Assembly (NCBI GenBank): GCA_014763515.1
Contig: JACXVH010000003.1
Location: 1-23,819, forward strand
Direction of reading: 5' to 3'
DNA from: Flavobacteriaceae bacterium
GTDB lineage: Bacteria > Bacteroidota > Bacteroidia > Flavobacteriales > Flavobacteriaceae
Length of the DNA: 23,819 bases
In this document: positions 15,197 through 22,893 of the stretch, in pieces
Layout: every line of letters starts with the position of its first letter
Position numbering within the stretch: the stretch's first letter is position 1
Made by a program: the position numbers and the translations under genes
Notes under the pieces: model-generated
What the model saw: only the letters and a program-made list of their open reading frames with translations
Database searches by the model: none
What the model was told of the DNA's origin: nothing

Positions 15197-17773
15197 TTAG
15201 AAAGGATAATTAATACCAAAATTTAGAACTGTTTTTGCTAAACTAACATCTTTAAACCATCGATCTCCTTCAATCTTGGCAGGATTATACATTTTGTAAC
15301 CAAAATCGAGACGGAAAATAAAATAATTAAAGTCGTATCTAAAGCCTATACCAGAACCTACGGCTAAATCTTTAAAGGATTCTAATCCGTTAAAAGTATA
15401 ATTGGTGTCTTCTACATTGTCGAAAATATTCCAAATGTTTCCAATATCGGTAAAAAGTGCTCCGTTTAATTGGCCTAAAATATTGTATCTAAATTCGGTA
15501 CTTAAACTTAATTTCATATTGGCTTCATTAAAATCGAATAAACTTCCGCTTTTTCCAGGGCCTAAACTATATGCTTGCCAACCACGGTTGTCATTTGAAC
15601 CACCAGCAAAATAACTTCGTGAGAAAGGAATTGAGGAGCCATTGCCATATGGAACTGCAATTCCACCAAAAGTTCTCATAGCAAAGCTATTTTTTTTACC
15701 TAAATTCCAATGTTTTACATATTCTACTTCTCCCTTGACATATTGTGCATACTCAATGCCAAATAATGTTTTGTTTCCTGATGCGCTTGTACCGTCTTCT
15801 TTTTTAACGGTTCCACCAATTAATGACAATAAATTACCAGCCGATTCTATTTTTGCCCTGAAGTTGTAATAATTTCTGTCAGTTAATCCAAATTTTGTTG
15901 ATCTGTTGAATGTAAAACTTGATGAAACAATAAGGTTGTCTTCAATTAGCCTTAAATATCTCTCGTAAATACTCGAAACAGATTTAAATTCTTCATCATT
16001 TTGATTTAAAGAAGTTTGATTGTTTAAAACTTCTTGCATAAAATTAATCGCTCCTGTTTGTGTTAAATCTCCATTTGTGTTTACGTTATCAGGATTGGTA
16101 TTATAAGTATCGGCAATAAAATTCAATCTGCTATATGAGTTTTCATAAACATTAAAATAATTGGCGACATTTAAATTCCTAACGTAATTAATTCCAATTA
16201 ATTCAAACTTATAATGATTTCTATTATTTGTAGTCGACCAATTATAATTAATGCCTCCAGATAAACTTTGCTTGTCGAGACCAATATTATTTTGAATAGC
16301 AAAACCAACATTTATTTGAGTTGAAGGAAACATTTCCTTTTTTATTATAGAGGTAGTTTTTACTGGAAAGAATATTCTTGGGAAACTTAATTTTACGGTT
16401 CCACCGTATTCCGAAATATTGAAGAAAGTATTGTTTGGATTCGCTAAATCTTGTGAAGATCCAATATTACCCTTACCAGAAATTTCTAGAATTTCGGCAC
16501 CCTTAAATAAATTTCTAAAAGTGAATCCCATACCGCCAGTTATACCAAAATCTTGTATGTTAGAATGGGTAAAATCTATGTAAGGCGACCAACTGTATTT
16601 TTTTCTTGGAACCAAATAAACATTGGCAATTAAATTTTCTTTTCCATTAATTGTATCTTCAACATATTCAATTGTAGGGAAGTTGAAGACTTTTAAATTG
16701 TTGATTGCGGTTGAGGTTAGTTTTCGTTTATCGTCGCTAAATAAATCACCTTTGTTTATAAAAACCGCATCTGTTAATGCTTTCGGTTTATAATTTAATT
16801 TTCCGTTACTATAAATGGTGTAATCTCTAAAGTTAACACTATCATTAACGGCTATATTGTTTCTTTTTGAACCGTTTGTAAAAATGTTGACTTGGCTAAT
16901 CTTAAAAATTTTAAAAGGGTCTTTTACAATAGTGTCTCCTTTTTTAACACTTCTGTTTTCTATTCGCGTAATCACATTTAATTTATAAGTTTTATGCGGA
17001 TTTAAAGTGTCGTAAATGTCATAACCAACATTGTTAACTTGAAAATGATAAACCCCATTATTTCTGAAATAATTAGTAATGCGAGCTCTTTCATTATCAA
17101 AATTTTCGAGGTTAAAAACATCGCCTTTTTTCAGTAAAGATCTCTTTTCAATTGTCGCATATAAACTATCTAGTTTAGGGGTTTCAATTTCTCTTGAAAG
17201 GGTGTCTAAAGTATAAGCTTTTCCAGTATTTATGGTGTACGTTATTTTACCTTTTTTATGTCCAGTAGAATCTATTTTGTTTTTTACTTCAACGTCAAAA
17301 AAACCTTTGTAATAAGTATAGTAACTTTTTAATTTACTTGTCGATTTATCTGCTTTTTTAGAATCGATAATAACAGGTGGTTCACCAGTTCTTTTTAAGA
17401 AACTACTTAAACCGGAAACAAAGAATGATTGACTTAATCGATCAACTTGTTTTTCAGATAATAACTTTGCTAAATTTTTTCTTCTATTTGGTTTCCGATC
17501 TAACCAAGCATAATATGAGCTATCGGCATTTTCTTTTGCTAAATTGTAAAGATTTAATCGTAATGGAAAACCAAGAATTGAACTATTCTTCTTTTGATAA
17601 AGTAAACTTTCAATTTTTTCATTTTTTATAATGGTATCATTTACAGAAATTATATTTTTGGTAAGTAGTTGTTTGTCTTCTGGAACTTTCTTTGTAGAAG
17701 TACAAGAAGAATAAAGTGCTACAAATAGAAATAGTATTGCTATTTTTGGTAAAAAATTTCTCAAGACAATCAT
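15197..17773 (-). CDS. tamL: TamL-type lipidated Omp85 outer-membrane assembly protein
   Basis: The 858-residue protein is an Omp85 (BamA/TamA) relative involved in outer-membrane protein insertion or envelope transport. The N-terminus ends in YSSC with the Cys at 24, a lipobox, which is the hallmark of the Bacteroidota TamL variant. POTRA-like repeats fill about residues 30-400 (for example INTGKAYTLDTLS, KKGDVFNLENFDNERARITNYFRNNG). The β-barrel follows, with the lid-loop motif FAGGSNDNRGWQAY (related to the Omp85 RGF/RGW motif) and a terminal NFGINYPF strand ending in Phe. It is divergent from the RNA methyltransferase gene, with 26 nt between start codons. No TamB gene is adjacent in the window. 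BamA itself is usually not a lipoprotein, which favours TamL. Confidence 0.88.
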   Translation of the reverse strand: MIVLRNFLPKIAILFLFVALYSSCTSTKKVPEDKQLLTKNIISVNDTIIKNEKIESLLYQKKNSSILGFPLRLNLYNLAKENADSSYYAWLDRKPNRRKNLAKLLSEKQVDRLSQSFFVSGLSSFLKRTGEPPVIIDSKKADKSTSKLKSYYTYYKGFFDVEVKNKIDSTGHKKGKITYTINTGKAYTLDTLSREIETPKLDSLYATIEKRSLLKKGDVFNLENFDNERARITNYFRNNGVYHFQVNNVGYDIYDTLNPHKTYKLNVITRIENRSVKKGDTIVKDPFKIFKISQVNIFTNGSKRNNIAVNDSVNFRDYTIYSNGKLNYKPKALTDAVFINKGDLFSDDKRKLTSTAINNLKVFNFPTIEYVEDTINGKENLIANVYLVPRKKYSWSPYIDFTHSNIQDFGITGGMGFTFRNLFKGAEILEISGKGNIGSSQDLANPNNTFFNISEYGGTVKLSFPRIFFPVKTTSIIKKEMFPSTQINVGFAIQNNIGLDKQSLSGGINYNWSTTNNRNHYKFELIGINYVRNLNVANYFNVYENSYSRLNFIADTYNTNPDNVNTNGDLTQTGAINFMQEVLNNQTSLNQNDEEFKSVSSIYERYLRLIEDNLIVSSSFTFNRSTKFGLTDRNYYNFRAKIESAGNLLSLIGGTVKKEDGTSASGNKTLFGIEYAQYVKGEVEYVKHWNLGKKNSFAMRTFGGIAVPYGNGSSIPFSRSYFAGGSNDNRGWQAYSLGPGKSGSLFDFNEANMKLSLSTEFRYNILGQLNGALFTDIGNIWNIFDNVEDTNYTFNGLESFKDLAVGSGIGFRYDFNYFIFRLDFGYKMYNPAKIEGDRWFKDVSLAKTVLNFGINYPF

Positions 17774-17783
17774 TATAGTTAGT

Positions 17784-17791
17784 CAAAAATA
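17784..17791 (-). promoter_or_regulatory. tamL promoter -7 box
   Basis: The minus strand reads TATTTTTG, a perfect TAnnTTTG match. It sits only 10 nt before the tamL ATG at 17773, so the mRNA would have a very short leader of about five bases or fewer. The context AGTTGTATTTTTG is identical over 13 bp to the ubiE promoter in this window. Confidence 0.5.
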
Positions 17792-17799
17792 CAACTTTT

Positions 17800-18528
17800 A
17801 TGCTAAGTAAAAATCAAATTAAAATAATAACGAGTTTATCTCAAAAAAAATATAGAAAACAGCATCAATTATTTATTGCTGAAGGTAAAAAAGTTATTGA
17901 AGAATTATTGCCAAATTTTGAATTAGAATGGCTGTTTTGCGTTGGAGTTTTAAACTTTAAAAACGTTGATAATAAGAAAGTAAATCAAATTACTGAAGCT
18001 GAAATTAAAAAAATAAGCGCTTTAACTACTGCAACAGATTGTTTGGCTGTTTTCAAAATTGCCGAGCCACCAAAAGTAAATGAATTAAATGGATTGATTG
18101 TCGCTTTAGATGATATTCGCGATCCAGGAAATTTAGGAACAATTATTCGTTTATGCGATTGGTTTGGAATAGAAACACTTTTATGCTCTGAAGAAACTGT
18201 TAATGTTTATAATCCAAAAGTAGTGCAGGCAACTATGGGTTCAATTTCTAGAGTAAATGTTATTTATGGAAATATTGTAGAAATTTTAAAAACTACTTCT
18301 TTGCCAGTTTTTGGAACTTTTATGGATGGAGAGAATATTTATAAAAAAGAGCTGCCTAAAGAAGGTATAATAGTAATGGGAAATGAAGCTAATGGCATCT
18401 CAGTTGAAATTGAAAAAATTGCAAAAAATAAAATATCAATTCCTAGGTTTGGAAAACTTCAAGCTACAGAAAGTCTGAATGTTGCTACAGCTACAGCAAT
18501 TATTCTAAGTGAATTTAGACGGAATTAA
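17800..18528 (+). CDS. TrmH/SpoU-family RNA 2'-O-methyltransferase
   Basis: This SPOUT-class enzyme methylates a ribose 2'-OH in rRNA or tRNA using S-adenosylmethionine bound in a trefoil knot. The 242-residue protein has an N-terminal substrate-binding region starting with KKYRKQHQLFIAEGKKVIEE (16-35), then the three SpoU motifs: DDIRDPGNLGTIIR (104-117, with N111 and R117), the KVVQATMGSISRV region (140-152) with GNEANGIS (194-201), and IPRFGKLQATESLNVATATA (214-233). The exact target nucleotide cannot be read from sequence. RlmB-like or other rRNA sites are likely. Its TAA overlaps the porT TAA on the other strand (TTAA). Confidence 0.93.
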   Translation: MLSKNQIKIITSLSQKKYRKQHQLFIAEGKKVIEELLPNFELEWLFCVGVLNFKNVDNKKVNQITEAEIKKISALTTATDCLAVFKIAEPPKVNELNGLIVALDDIRDPGNLGTIIRLCDWFGIETLLCSEETVNVYNPKVVQATMGSISRVNVIYGNIVEILKTTSLPVFGTFMDGENIYKKELPKEGIIVMGNEANGISVEIEKIAKNKISIPRFGKLQATESLNVATATAIILSEFRRN

Positions 18529-19217
18529 TGAAATGCAAAATTTATAAAAAAGCCTCTAGTTTGCATACTACCTACGTTTCCTGTCCATGGACTGTTTGGA
18601 TCATTGTCACGAATTAACTCATCTCTTGTACTAAATACACCTCTAATAGATGGAGAAAATTTGAAATATTCAAAATAAATATCAACGCCAACACCAACTT
18701 CGTAAAAAGAAGACCATTTTGTCATTCTAAATCTTTGGCTGTAATTATCGTCTTTAGCATCGGAATTACTACCCATGTTAAGGGCTGTAGATAATCCGCC
18801 AATTAAATAAGGCTTTATATTTCCAGTTCTTTTTGCAGAAAATTTTAATAACGCTGGAAAAAATATATAAGTAGATTTTACCTCTCTTAAGGCATCTTTT
18901 TCTTCTGTAAAATTTGGAAAAGTAAGGTTGCGTTGTGTAATATAAAGTCCAGGTTCAAAACGGAAATCTAAATGATTAGTTAAACGTAAATTACCTATTA
19001 ATCCTACGTTGAAACCAATTTGAGATTGTACTTCAATATCTTTGGTAACCGACAAATAATCGAATTTGAAATCTAAATTATTAAATCCAAGATAATATCC
19101 CCAATGAACTCTTTGTTTGTCGAAGTTTTCTTTGTTTATAAGCGGATCTTTGCCAAATAAACCAAATTGGGCAAACGCAGATGATGATAGTAATAATAGG
19201 AATAAAATCTTCTTCAT
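18525..19217 (-). CDS. porT: PorT/SprT-like outer-membrane protein (type IX secretion)
   Basis: The 230-residue protein has a signal peptide (MKKILFLLLLSSSAFAQ, cut near residue 17) and alternating β-strands of an 8-stranded OmpA/PorT-type barrel ending in the aromatic FFINFAFH. Segments such as HWGYYLGFNNLDFKFDY and FRFEPGLYITQRNLTF, and the position right behind ubiE, fit the PorT family (SprT in gliding flavobacteria). Members are needed for type IX secretion and gliding, but some PorT-fold proteins have other roles. The ATG at 19217 follows the ubiE stop by one base. A longer frame from 19256 would run into ubiE and put 13 residues in front of the signal peptide. The gene converges on the methyltransferase with overlapping stop codons. 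Confidence 0.8.
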   Translation of the reverse strand: MKKILFLLLLSSSAFAQFGLFGKDPLINKENFDKQRVHWGYYLGFNNLDFKFDYLSVTKDIEVQSQIGFNVGLIGNLRLTNHLDFRFEPGLYITQRNLTFPNFTEEKDALREVKSTYIFFPALLKFSAKRTGNIKPYLIGGLSTALNMGSNSDAKDDNYSQRFRMTKWSSFYEVGVGVDIYFEYFKFSPSIRGVFSTRDELIRDNDPNSPWTGNVGSMQTRGFFINFAFH

Positions 19218-19218
19218 G

Positions 19219-19950
19219 TTATTTTTTTGAAGCATGATAAATAGTTGCCACTCCAAAAGTTTGTGGTAAATGCTTTACTTCTATAAACCCAACTTTTCTT
19301 AAAATATTGTTTAAGGCTTCACCAAAAGGAAATTCATTTGCTGAATCTGATAAATATTTATAAGCAACTTTGTCTTTAGAAAATAATTTTCCAATAACTG
19401 GTAAAATATAACTAGTATAAAAAGCATAACCTTGTTTATAAGGAAACTTAGTAGGAACAGATGTTTCTAAGATTACAAAAATTCCGTTAGGTTTCAAAAC
19501 TCTTAAAATTTCGGCTAAACCTTTTTCTAAAGTTTCAAAATTTCTAACTCCAAAAGCAACAGTTATGGCATCAAAATGATTGTCTGGAAAAGGAATGTTT
19601 TCGCTATCTCCTAATACCATTTCAATTTTGGAATCTAATTCTTTTTCTTTGATTTTCTTTTTCCCAACTTCTAGCATTCCAGCCGAAATGTCTAAACCTA
19701 CTATTTTCTCAGCAGAAGTATTGGTCATTAATATGGCTAAATCCCCGGTTCCTGTAGCAATATCAAGAACAGTTTTTGGGTTTTTAGCTGCAACTAATTT
19801 CAAAACTTTTTTACGCCATTTTACATCAATTCCAAATGAAATTACGCGGTTTAATCCGTCGTAGTTTCCCGAAATAGTATCAAACATTTTAGCTACTTGT
19901 TCTTTCTTACCAAGAGAAGAGTCTTTATATGGCGTAATATTTTTTGACAT
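19219..19950 (-). CDS. ubiE: Demethylmenaquinone methyltransferase (UbiE/MenG)
   Basis: The enzyme performs the final C-methylation in menaquinone synthesis; Bacteroidota respire with menaquinone, so the MenG role is expected. From the ATG at 19950 it has 243 residues. Visible features are KEQVAKMFDTISGNYDGLNR (16-35), the SAM-binding motif LDIATGTGD (62-70), LDISAGML (86-93), GDSENIPFPDNHFDAITVAF (114-133) and the UbiE signature GVRNFE (134-139). A frame extended to a TTG at 19971 is rejected because that codon is part of the -7 box. The gene shares a transcript with porT, one base downstream. Confidence 0.95.
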   Translation of the reverse strand: MSKNITPYKDSSLGKKEQVAKMFDTISGNYDGLNRVISFGIDVKWRKKVLKLVAAKNPKTVLDIATGTGDLAILMTNTSAEKIVGLDISAGMLEVGKKKIKEKELDSKIEMVLGDSENIPFPDNHFDAITVAFGVRNFETLEKGLAEILRVLKPNGIFVILETSVPTKFPYKQGYAFYTSYILPVIGKLFSKDKVAYKYLSDSANEFPFGEALNNILRKVGFIEVKHLPQTFGVATIYHASKK

Positions 19951-19968
19951 TTTATTTTTTTTGATAGG

Positions 19969-19976
19969 CAAAAATA
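19969..19976 (-). promoter_or_regulatory. ubiE-porT promoter -7 box
   Basis: The minus strand reads TATTTTTG, a perfect TAnnTTTG match. Transcription would start near 19963, about 13 nt before the ubiE ATG. It defines the start of a ubiE-porT transcription unit distinct from the folA group. Confidence 0.5.
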
Positions 19977-19982
19977 CAACTA

Positions 19983-19999
19983 TTTAAGTTATACTTAAA
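19983..19999. promoter_or_regulatory. Perfect dyad overlapping the ubiE promoter spacer
   Basis: TTTAAGT (19983-19989) and ACTTAAA (19993-19999) are perfect inverted copies around TAT. The dyad starts two bases after the folA stop codon and lies 6 bp upstream of the ubiE -7 box, inside the promoter spacer. It could be an operator for ubiE or a weak A/U hairpin at the end of folA. A U-rich tail is only partial. Confidence 0.35.
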
Positions 20000-20000
20000 A

Positions 20001-20489
20001 TTACTTTCTTATGTAAGTTAAGTATGTAAAGTTAAATTGATGTTTTTCGTCTTTAGGATGATATTCTTCTTCAATTAATTTCCAGTTATTTTCATCTATT
20101 TCAGGGAAAAAAGTATCAGCTTCAACTTCAGTATGAACTCGAGTGAGCTCAATTTTATTGGCAATATTTATTGATTGTTTATAGATTTCGCCACCACCAA
20201 TAATAAAAACTTCTTCATTTTCTGGGCAAGAATTTATAGCTTTTTCAATAGTGTCAACTACAATACATCCTTCAGGAACTATATAATCTTTTTGGCGAGT
20301 AATTATTACATGTGTTCTATTAGGTAATGGTTTTGGAAAACTTTCAAAAGTTTTACGCCCCATAACAATGTAATGTCCAGAAGTTAAAGTTTTAAAACGC
20401 TTAAAATCATCGGGTAAATGCCAAACTAAATCATTGTCTTTTCCAAGAGCATTGTTTTCTGCCGCTGCGGCTATAATGGTTAAAATCAT
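20001..20489 (-). CDS. folA: Dihydrofolate reductase
   Basis: DHFR reduces dihydrofolate to tetrahydrofolate with NADPH, which supports thymidylate and purine synthesis. The 162-residue length is typical. The N-terminal β-strand is MILTIIAAAAENNALGKDN, followed by WHLPDDFKRFK (23-33), with D28 at the position of the catalytic acid, the NADPH-contacting GRKTFESF (44-51) and IIGGGEIY near residues 95-102. The C-terminal half carries EADTFFPE. It overlaps the upstream kinase gene by one base (TAATG). I see no substitution that by itself would mark it as a trimethoprim-resistant type. Confidence 0.97.
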   Translation of the reverse strand: MILTIIAAAAENNALGKDNDLVWHLPDDFKRFKTLTSGHYIVMGRKTFESFPKPLPNRTHVIITRQKDYIVPEGCIVVDTIEKAINSCPENEEVFIIGGGEIYKQSINIANKIELTRVHTEVEADTFFPEIDENNWKLIEEEYHPKDEKHQFNFTYLTYIRK

Positions 20490-21103
20490 TAGAATAAACC
20501 GTTTATTTCTGCATCAATTCTGTTAATAATATTTCCTAAATCTTCAGGATTATCAACAAAATTAATGTTGTCTACATCTATAATTAATAATTTTCCTTTA
20601 TCATAAGTTTGAATCCAAGCTTCATAGCGCTCATTTAAGCGGCTTAAATAGTCAATAGAAATACTATTTTCATAATCGCGACCTCTTTTATGAATTTGGC
20701 TTACTAAATTAGGTATCGAACTTCTTAAGTAAATTAACAAATCAGGAGCACCAACTAAATCTTCCATTAACTCAAATAATGAAATGTAATTATTGAAATC
20801 TCTGTTCGTCATTAAGCCCATAGTATGCAAATTAGGAGCAAAAATATGTGCATCTTCATAAATGGTTCTATCTTGAATAGTTGTTTTTCCCGTTTCTCTA
20901 ATTTGAAGAACTTGTCTAAAACGACTATTCAAGAAGTAAATTTGAAGATTAAAACTCCAACGCTCCATTTGATTGTAAAAGTCATCTAAATAAGGGTTGT
21001 CTACAACGTCTTCAAAATGTGCTTCCCACTTAAAATGTTTGGCTAAAAGCCTAGTAAGGGTTGTTTTTCCAGCACCAATATTTCCAGCAACAGCAATATG
21101 CAT
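20489..21103 (-). CDS. Deoxynucleoside kinase (dAdo/dGuo kinase family)
   Basis: The enzyme phosphorylates salvaged deoxynucleosides to monophosphates. The 204-residue protein has the P-loop GNIGAGKTT (7-15), the substrate-binding FEDVVDNPYLDDFY (30-43), the catalytic DRT variant of the DRS motif in QDRTIYEDAHIFA (77-89), and a basic lid segment HKRGRDYENSI (138-148). This pattern fits the bacterial deoxyadenosine/deoxyguanosine kinase group; the preferred base cannot be read by eye. It overlaps the gene before it and folA after it by one base each. Together with folA it suggests a small deoxynucleotide-supply unit. Confidence 0.93.
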   Translation of the reverse strand: MHIAVAGNIGAGKTTLTRLLAKHFKWEAHFEDVVDNPYLDDFYNQMERWSFNLQIYFLNSRFRQVLQIRETGKTTIQDRTIYEDAHIFAPNLHTMGLMTNRDFNNYISLFELMEDLVGAPDLLIYLRSSIPNLVSQIHKRGRDYENSISIDYLSRLNERYEAWIQTYDKGKLLIIDVDNINFVDNPEDLGNIINRIDAEINGLF

Positions 21104-21879
21104 TATGGTAATTTTATTTTATAATTAATAACAAAGTTGTTGGTAAAAATAGACAAAATTCCATCTTTATAACAAAAATTTGAAAAGGTATTTTTATCAA
21201 CAACAATTTCATATGTTTTATTGTTAGAGAAATAGAAAATTTTTTGATTTTTCATGTATAAATAATCATTTTGACTAATTATTTCATAATTTTCGGCGTC
21301 TGGAATTTTTTCGTAAGAATTTATTTTGCCAAAATAATTAATACTAAAAAGTTCATTTTCTTCATTGAGCCAGTAGAAATTATTGTAGCTTGAACGAGTT
21401 AATTTTATTTTTTCGTTTAGTGGATTTGAGATGAGTTGAAACTTGTTTTCAATTAAATTAAATAAACCAAATTTCATTGAGATTGAGTCGAAAAACCACA
21501 AGGAATTTTGTCTTGACAGTCCAACATTTTCCCATATTAAACTAAAGTTGTTTCCATCTAATTGTGTAGTTTCATTTAGTTGATTGTCTAATAATACAAT
21601 TGTATTAAAGTCTTTGTAAAATAATACTATTTGCAGTGGGTTTTGAATGTCTACAAAGGTTAATTTACCTAAAGTTAAATTTTGATAAGAAGTATTTTTG
21701 TTATTGCCAACTTTTACTAAAGTGTTTTTTTTGATGAAATAATAATTTTTATAAGCATCAGTTCCAATAAATTGATTTGCCTCAAAATGAACGGAATCTA
21801 TTACAGTTGAATGAATTACTTCTTGTGAAAAGCAAAAAAAGTTAAGGAATAACAAAAAATAAGTAAAAAATTTAGGCAT
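21103..21879 (-). CDS. Exported protein of unknown function, β-propeller-like
   Basis: The 258-residue protein has a signal peptide at residues 1-18 (hydrophobic run, FCFSQ at the end). The remainder is dominated by short β-strand-like repeats with aromatic residues and Asn, such as NNFYWLNEENELFSINYFG and YLYMKNQKIFYFSNNKT, which suggest a β-propeller or other all-β fold of repeated blades. I recognise no catalytic motif. Its TAA overlaps the ATG of the deoxynucleoside kinase, so it is probably the first gene of a three-gene operon with the kinase and folA, though an exported protein is not an obvious partner for nucleotide enzymes. A 7-of-8 match to the -7 box lies at 21917-21910. Confidence 0.8.
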   Translation of the reverse strand: MPKFFTYFLLFLNFFCFSQEVIHSTVIDSVHFEANQFIGTDAYKNYYFIKKNTLVKVGNNKNTSYQNLTLGKLTFVDIQNPLQIVLFYKDFNTIVLLDNQLNETTQLDGNNFSLIWENVGLSRQNSLWFFDSISMKFGLFNLIENKFQLISNPLNEKIKLTRSSYNNFYWLNEENELFSINYFGKINSYEKIPDAENYEIISQNDYLYMKNQKIFYFSNNKTYEIVVDKNTFSNFCYKDGILSIFTNNFVINYKIKLP

Positions 21880-21908
21880 CTATTTAATCCATTTTAACTT
21901 TATAAAGT

Positions 21909-21926
21909 CTAAAAGTACTATTTTAG
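21909..21926. repeat. Near-palindrome in the divergent region upstream of the GLPGLI gene
   Basis: CTAAAA (21909-21914) and TTTTAG (21921-21926) are inverted copies around GTACTA. It overlaps the weak -7 match proposed for the unknown exported gene, so it could be an operator or a chance AT-rich dyad. Confidence 0.25.
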
Positions 21927-21949
21927 CTCTTAAAATGCATAAATTATTG

Positions 21950-21970
21950 TAACAAATAACGCTTTTGTTA
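21950..21970. repeat. Inverted repeat TAACAAA-N7-TTTGTTA upstream of the GLPGLI gene
   Basis: TAACAAA (21950-21956) and TTTGTTA (21964-21970) are perfect inverted copies with a 7-nt spacer. The repeat ends 31 bp before the GLPGLI ATG, about where a -33 region would lie, and TTTG in the right arm might serve as that element. It is a candidate regulator site for the GLPGLI-receptor unit. Confidence 0.35.
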
Positions 21971-22001
21971 GTCTTTTAATATAGAAACAAATTTTACTAT
22001 A

Positions 22002-22889
22002 ATGAAAAAAGTATTTTATATCATTTTTGCTAGTGTTTTAACAGTTTCTGTTGACGCTCAAAACTTTCAAGGAATGGCAGTTTACGAATCTAAAACAAGT
22101 ACTGCTGAAATGATGAAAAACATGCCTAAACGCAATGACATTACTCCAGAAATGCAAAAAAACATGGAAGAACGTTTGAAAAAAATGTTTGAGAGAACCT
22201 ATGTTTTAAATTTTGATAAAACTACATCAATCTACAAAGAAGAAGAAAAATTAGATGCGCCTGGTCAAAGTAATCAAGGGGCGCGAATGATGATGAGCAT
22301 GACAGGAAATGGTGGAACTAATTTTAAAAATGTAAAAGAAAAAAGATATGTTGTAGATAAAGAGGTTTTTGGGAAGCAATTTTTGATTAAAGACACTTTA
22401 ACTAATTTCAATTGGAAAATGGAAAACGAAACAAGACAAATAGGTAATTATACTTGTTTTAAAGCGACAACTGTAATTCCGGTTTCAGATTCAGATTTTA
22501 GAAGTTTTAGATTTAGAGGTAACAAAGGCGAAAATGACATAAAAAAAGATTCAACAAGTTCAACAAAAACAAACTTTATGGATCAAATTGAAAAACCAAA
22601 AGAAAAAACAATTGTAGCTTGGTATGCACCTGAAATTCCTGTAAATCAAGGTCCAGAAAATTATTGGGGATTACCAGGTTTGATTTTAGAAGTAAATGAT
22701 GGAAGTACCACTATTTTGTGTTCTAAAATAGTCTTGAATTCTAAAGATAAGGTAGAAATTAAAGAGCCAAACAAAGGTAAAGAGGTTTCACAAAAGGAAT
22801 TCGACGAAACACTAAAAGCCAAATTAGAAGAAATGCGTGAAATGTTTCAAAATAATAGAGGTGGAGGACACGGTTTTGGTCCAAGATAA
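22002..22889 (+). CDS. GLPGLI family exported protein
   Basis: The 295-residue protein has a signal peptide (residues 1-20, ending VDAQ) and the defining motif GLPGLI at 223-228 within ENYWGLPGLILEV. The family is common in Bacteroidota, is predicted to be periplasmic, and has no settled biochemical role. About residues 36-65 are Met- and Lys-rich (MMKNMPKRN, MQKNMEERLKKMF), a MMMSMTG run occurs near residue 96, and the tail is Gly/His-rich (GGGHGFGPR). This Met/His content could be metal-related, but that is only a guess. The receptor gene begins 4 nt after its stop, so the two are almost certainly cotranscribed. Confidence 0.9.
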   Translation: MKKVFYIIFASVLTVSVDAQNFQGMAVYESKTSTAEMMKNMPKRNDITPEMQKNMEERLKKMFERTYVLNFDKTTSIYKEEEKLDAPGQSNQGARMMMSMTGNGGTNFKNVKEKRYVVDKEVFGKQFLIKDTLTNFNWKMENETRQIGNYTCFKATTVIPVSDSDFRSFRFRGNKGENDIKKDSTSSTKTNFMDQIEKPKEKTIVAWYAPEIPVNQGPENYWGLPGLILEVNDGSTTILCSKIVLNSKDKVEIKEPNKGKEVSQKEFDETLKAKLEEMREMFQNNRGGGHGFGPR

Positions 22890-22893
22890 TTTC

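Noticed and set aside
19218..19256. N-terminal extension of the PorT-like protein overlapping ubiE
   Set aside because: It would bury the signal peptide behind 13 residues; the ATG at 19217 starts directly with MKKILFLLLL.
19951..19971. TTG-started N-terminal extension of UbiE
   Set aside because: The TTG is part of the predicted -7 box; the ATG at 19950 gives the normal N-terminus.
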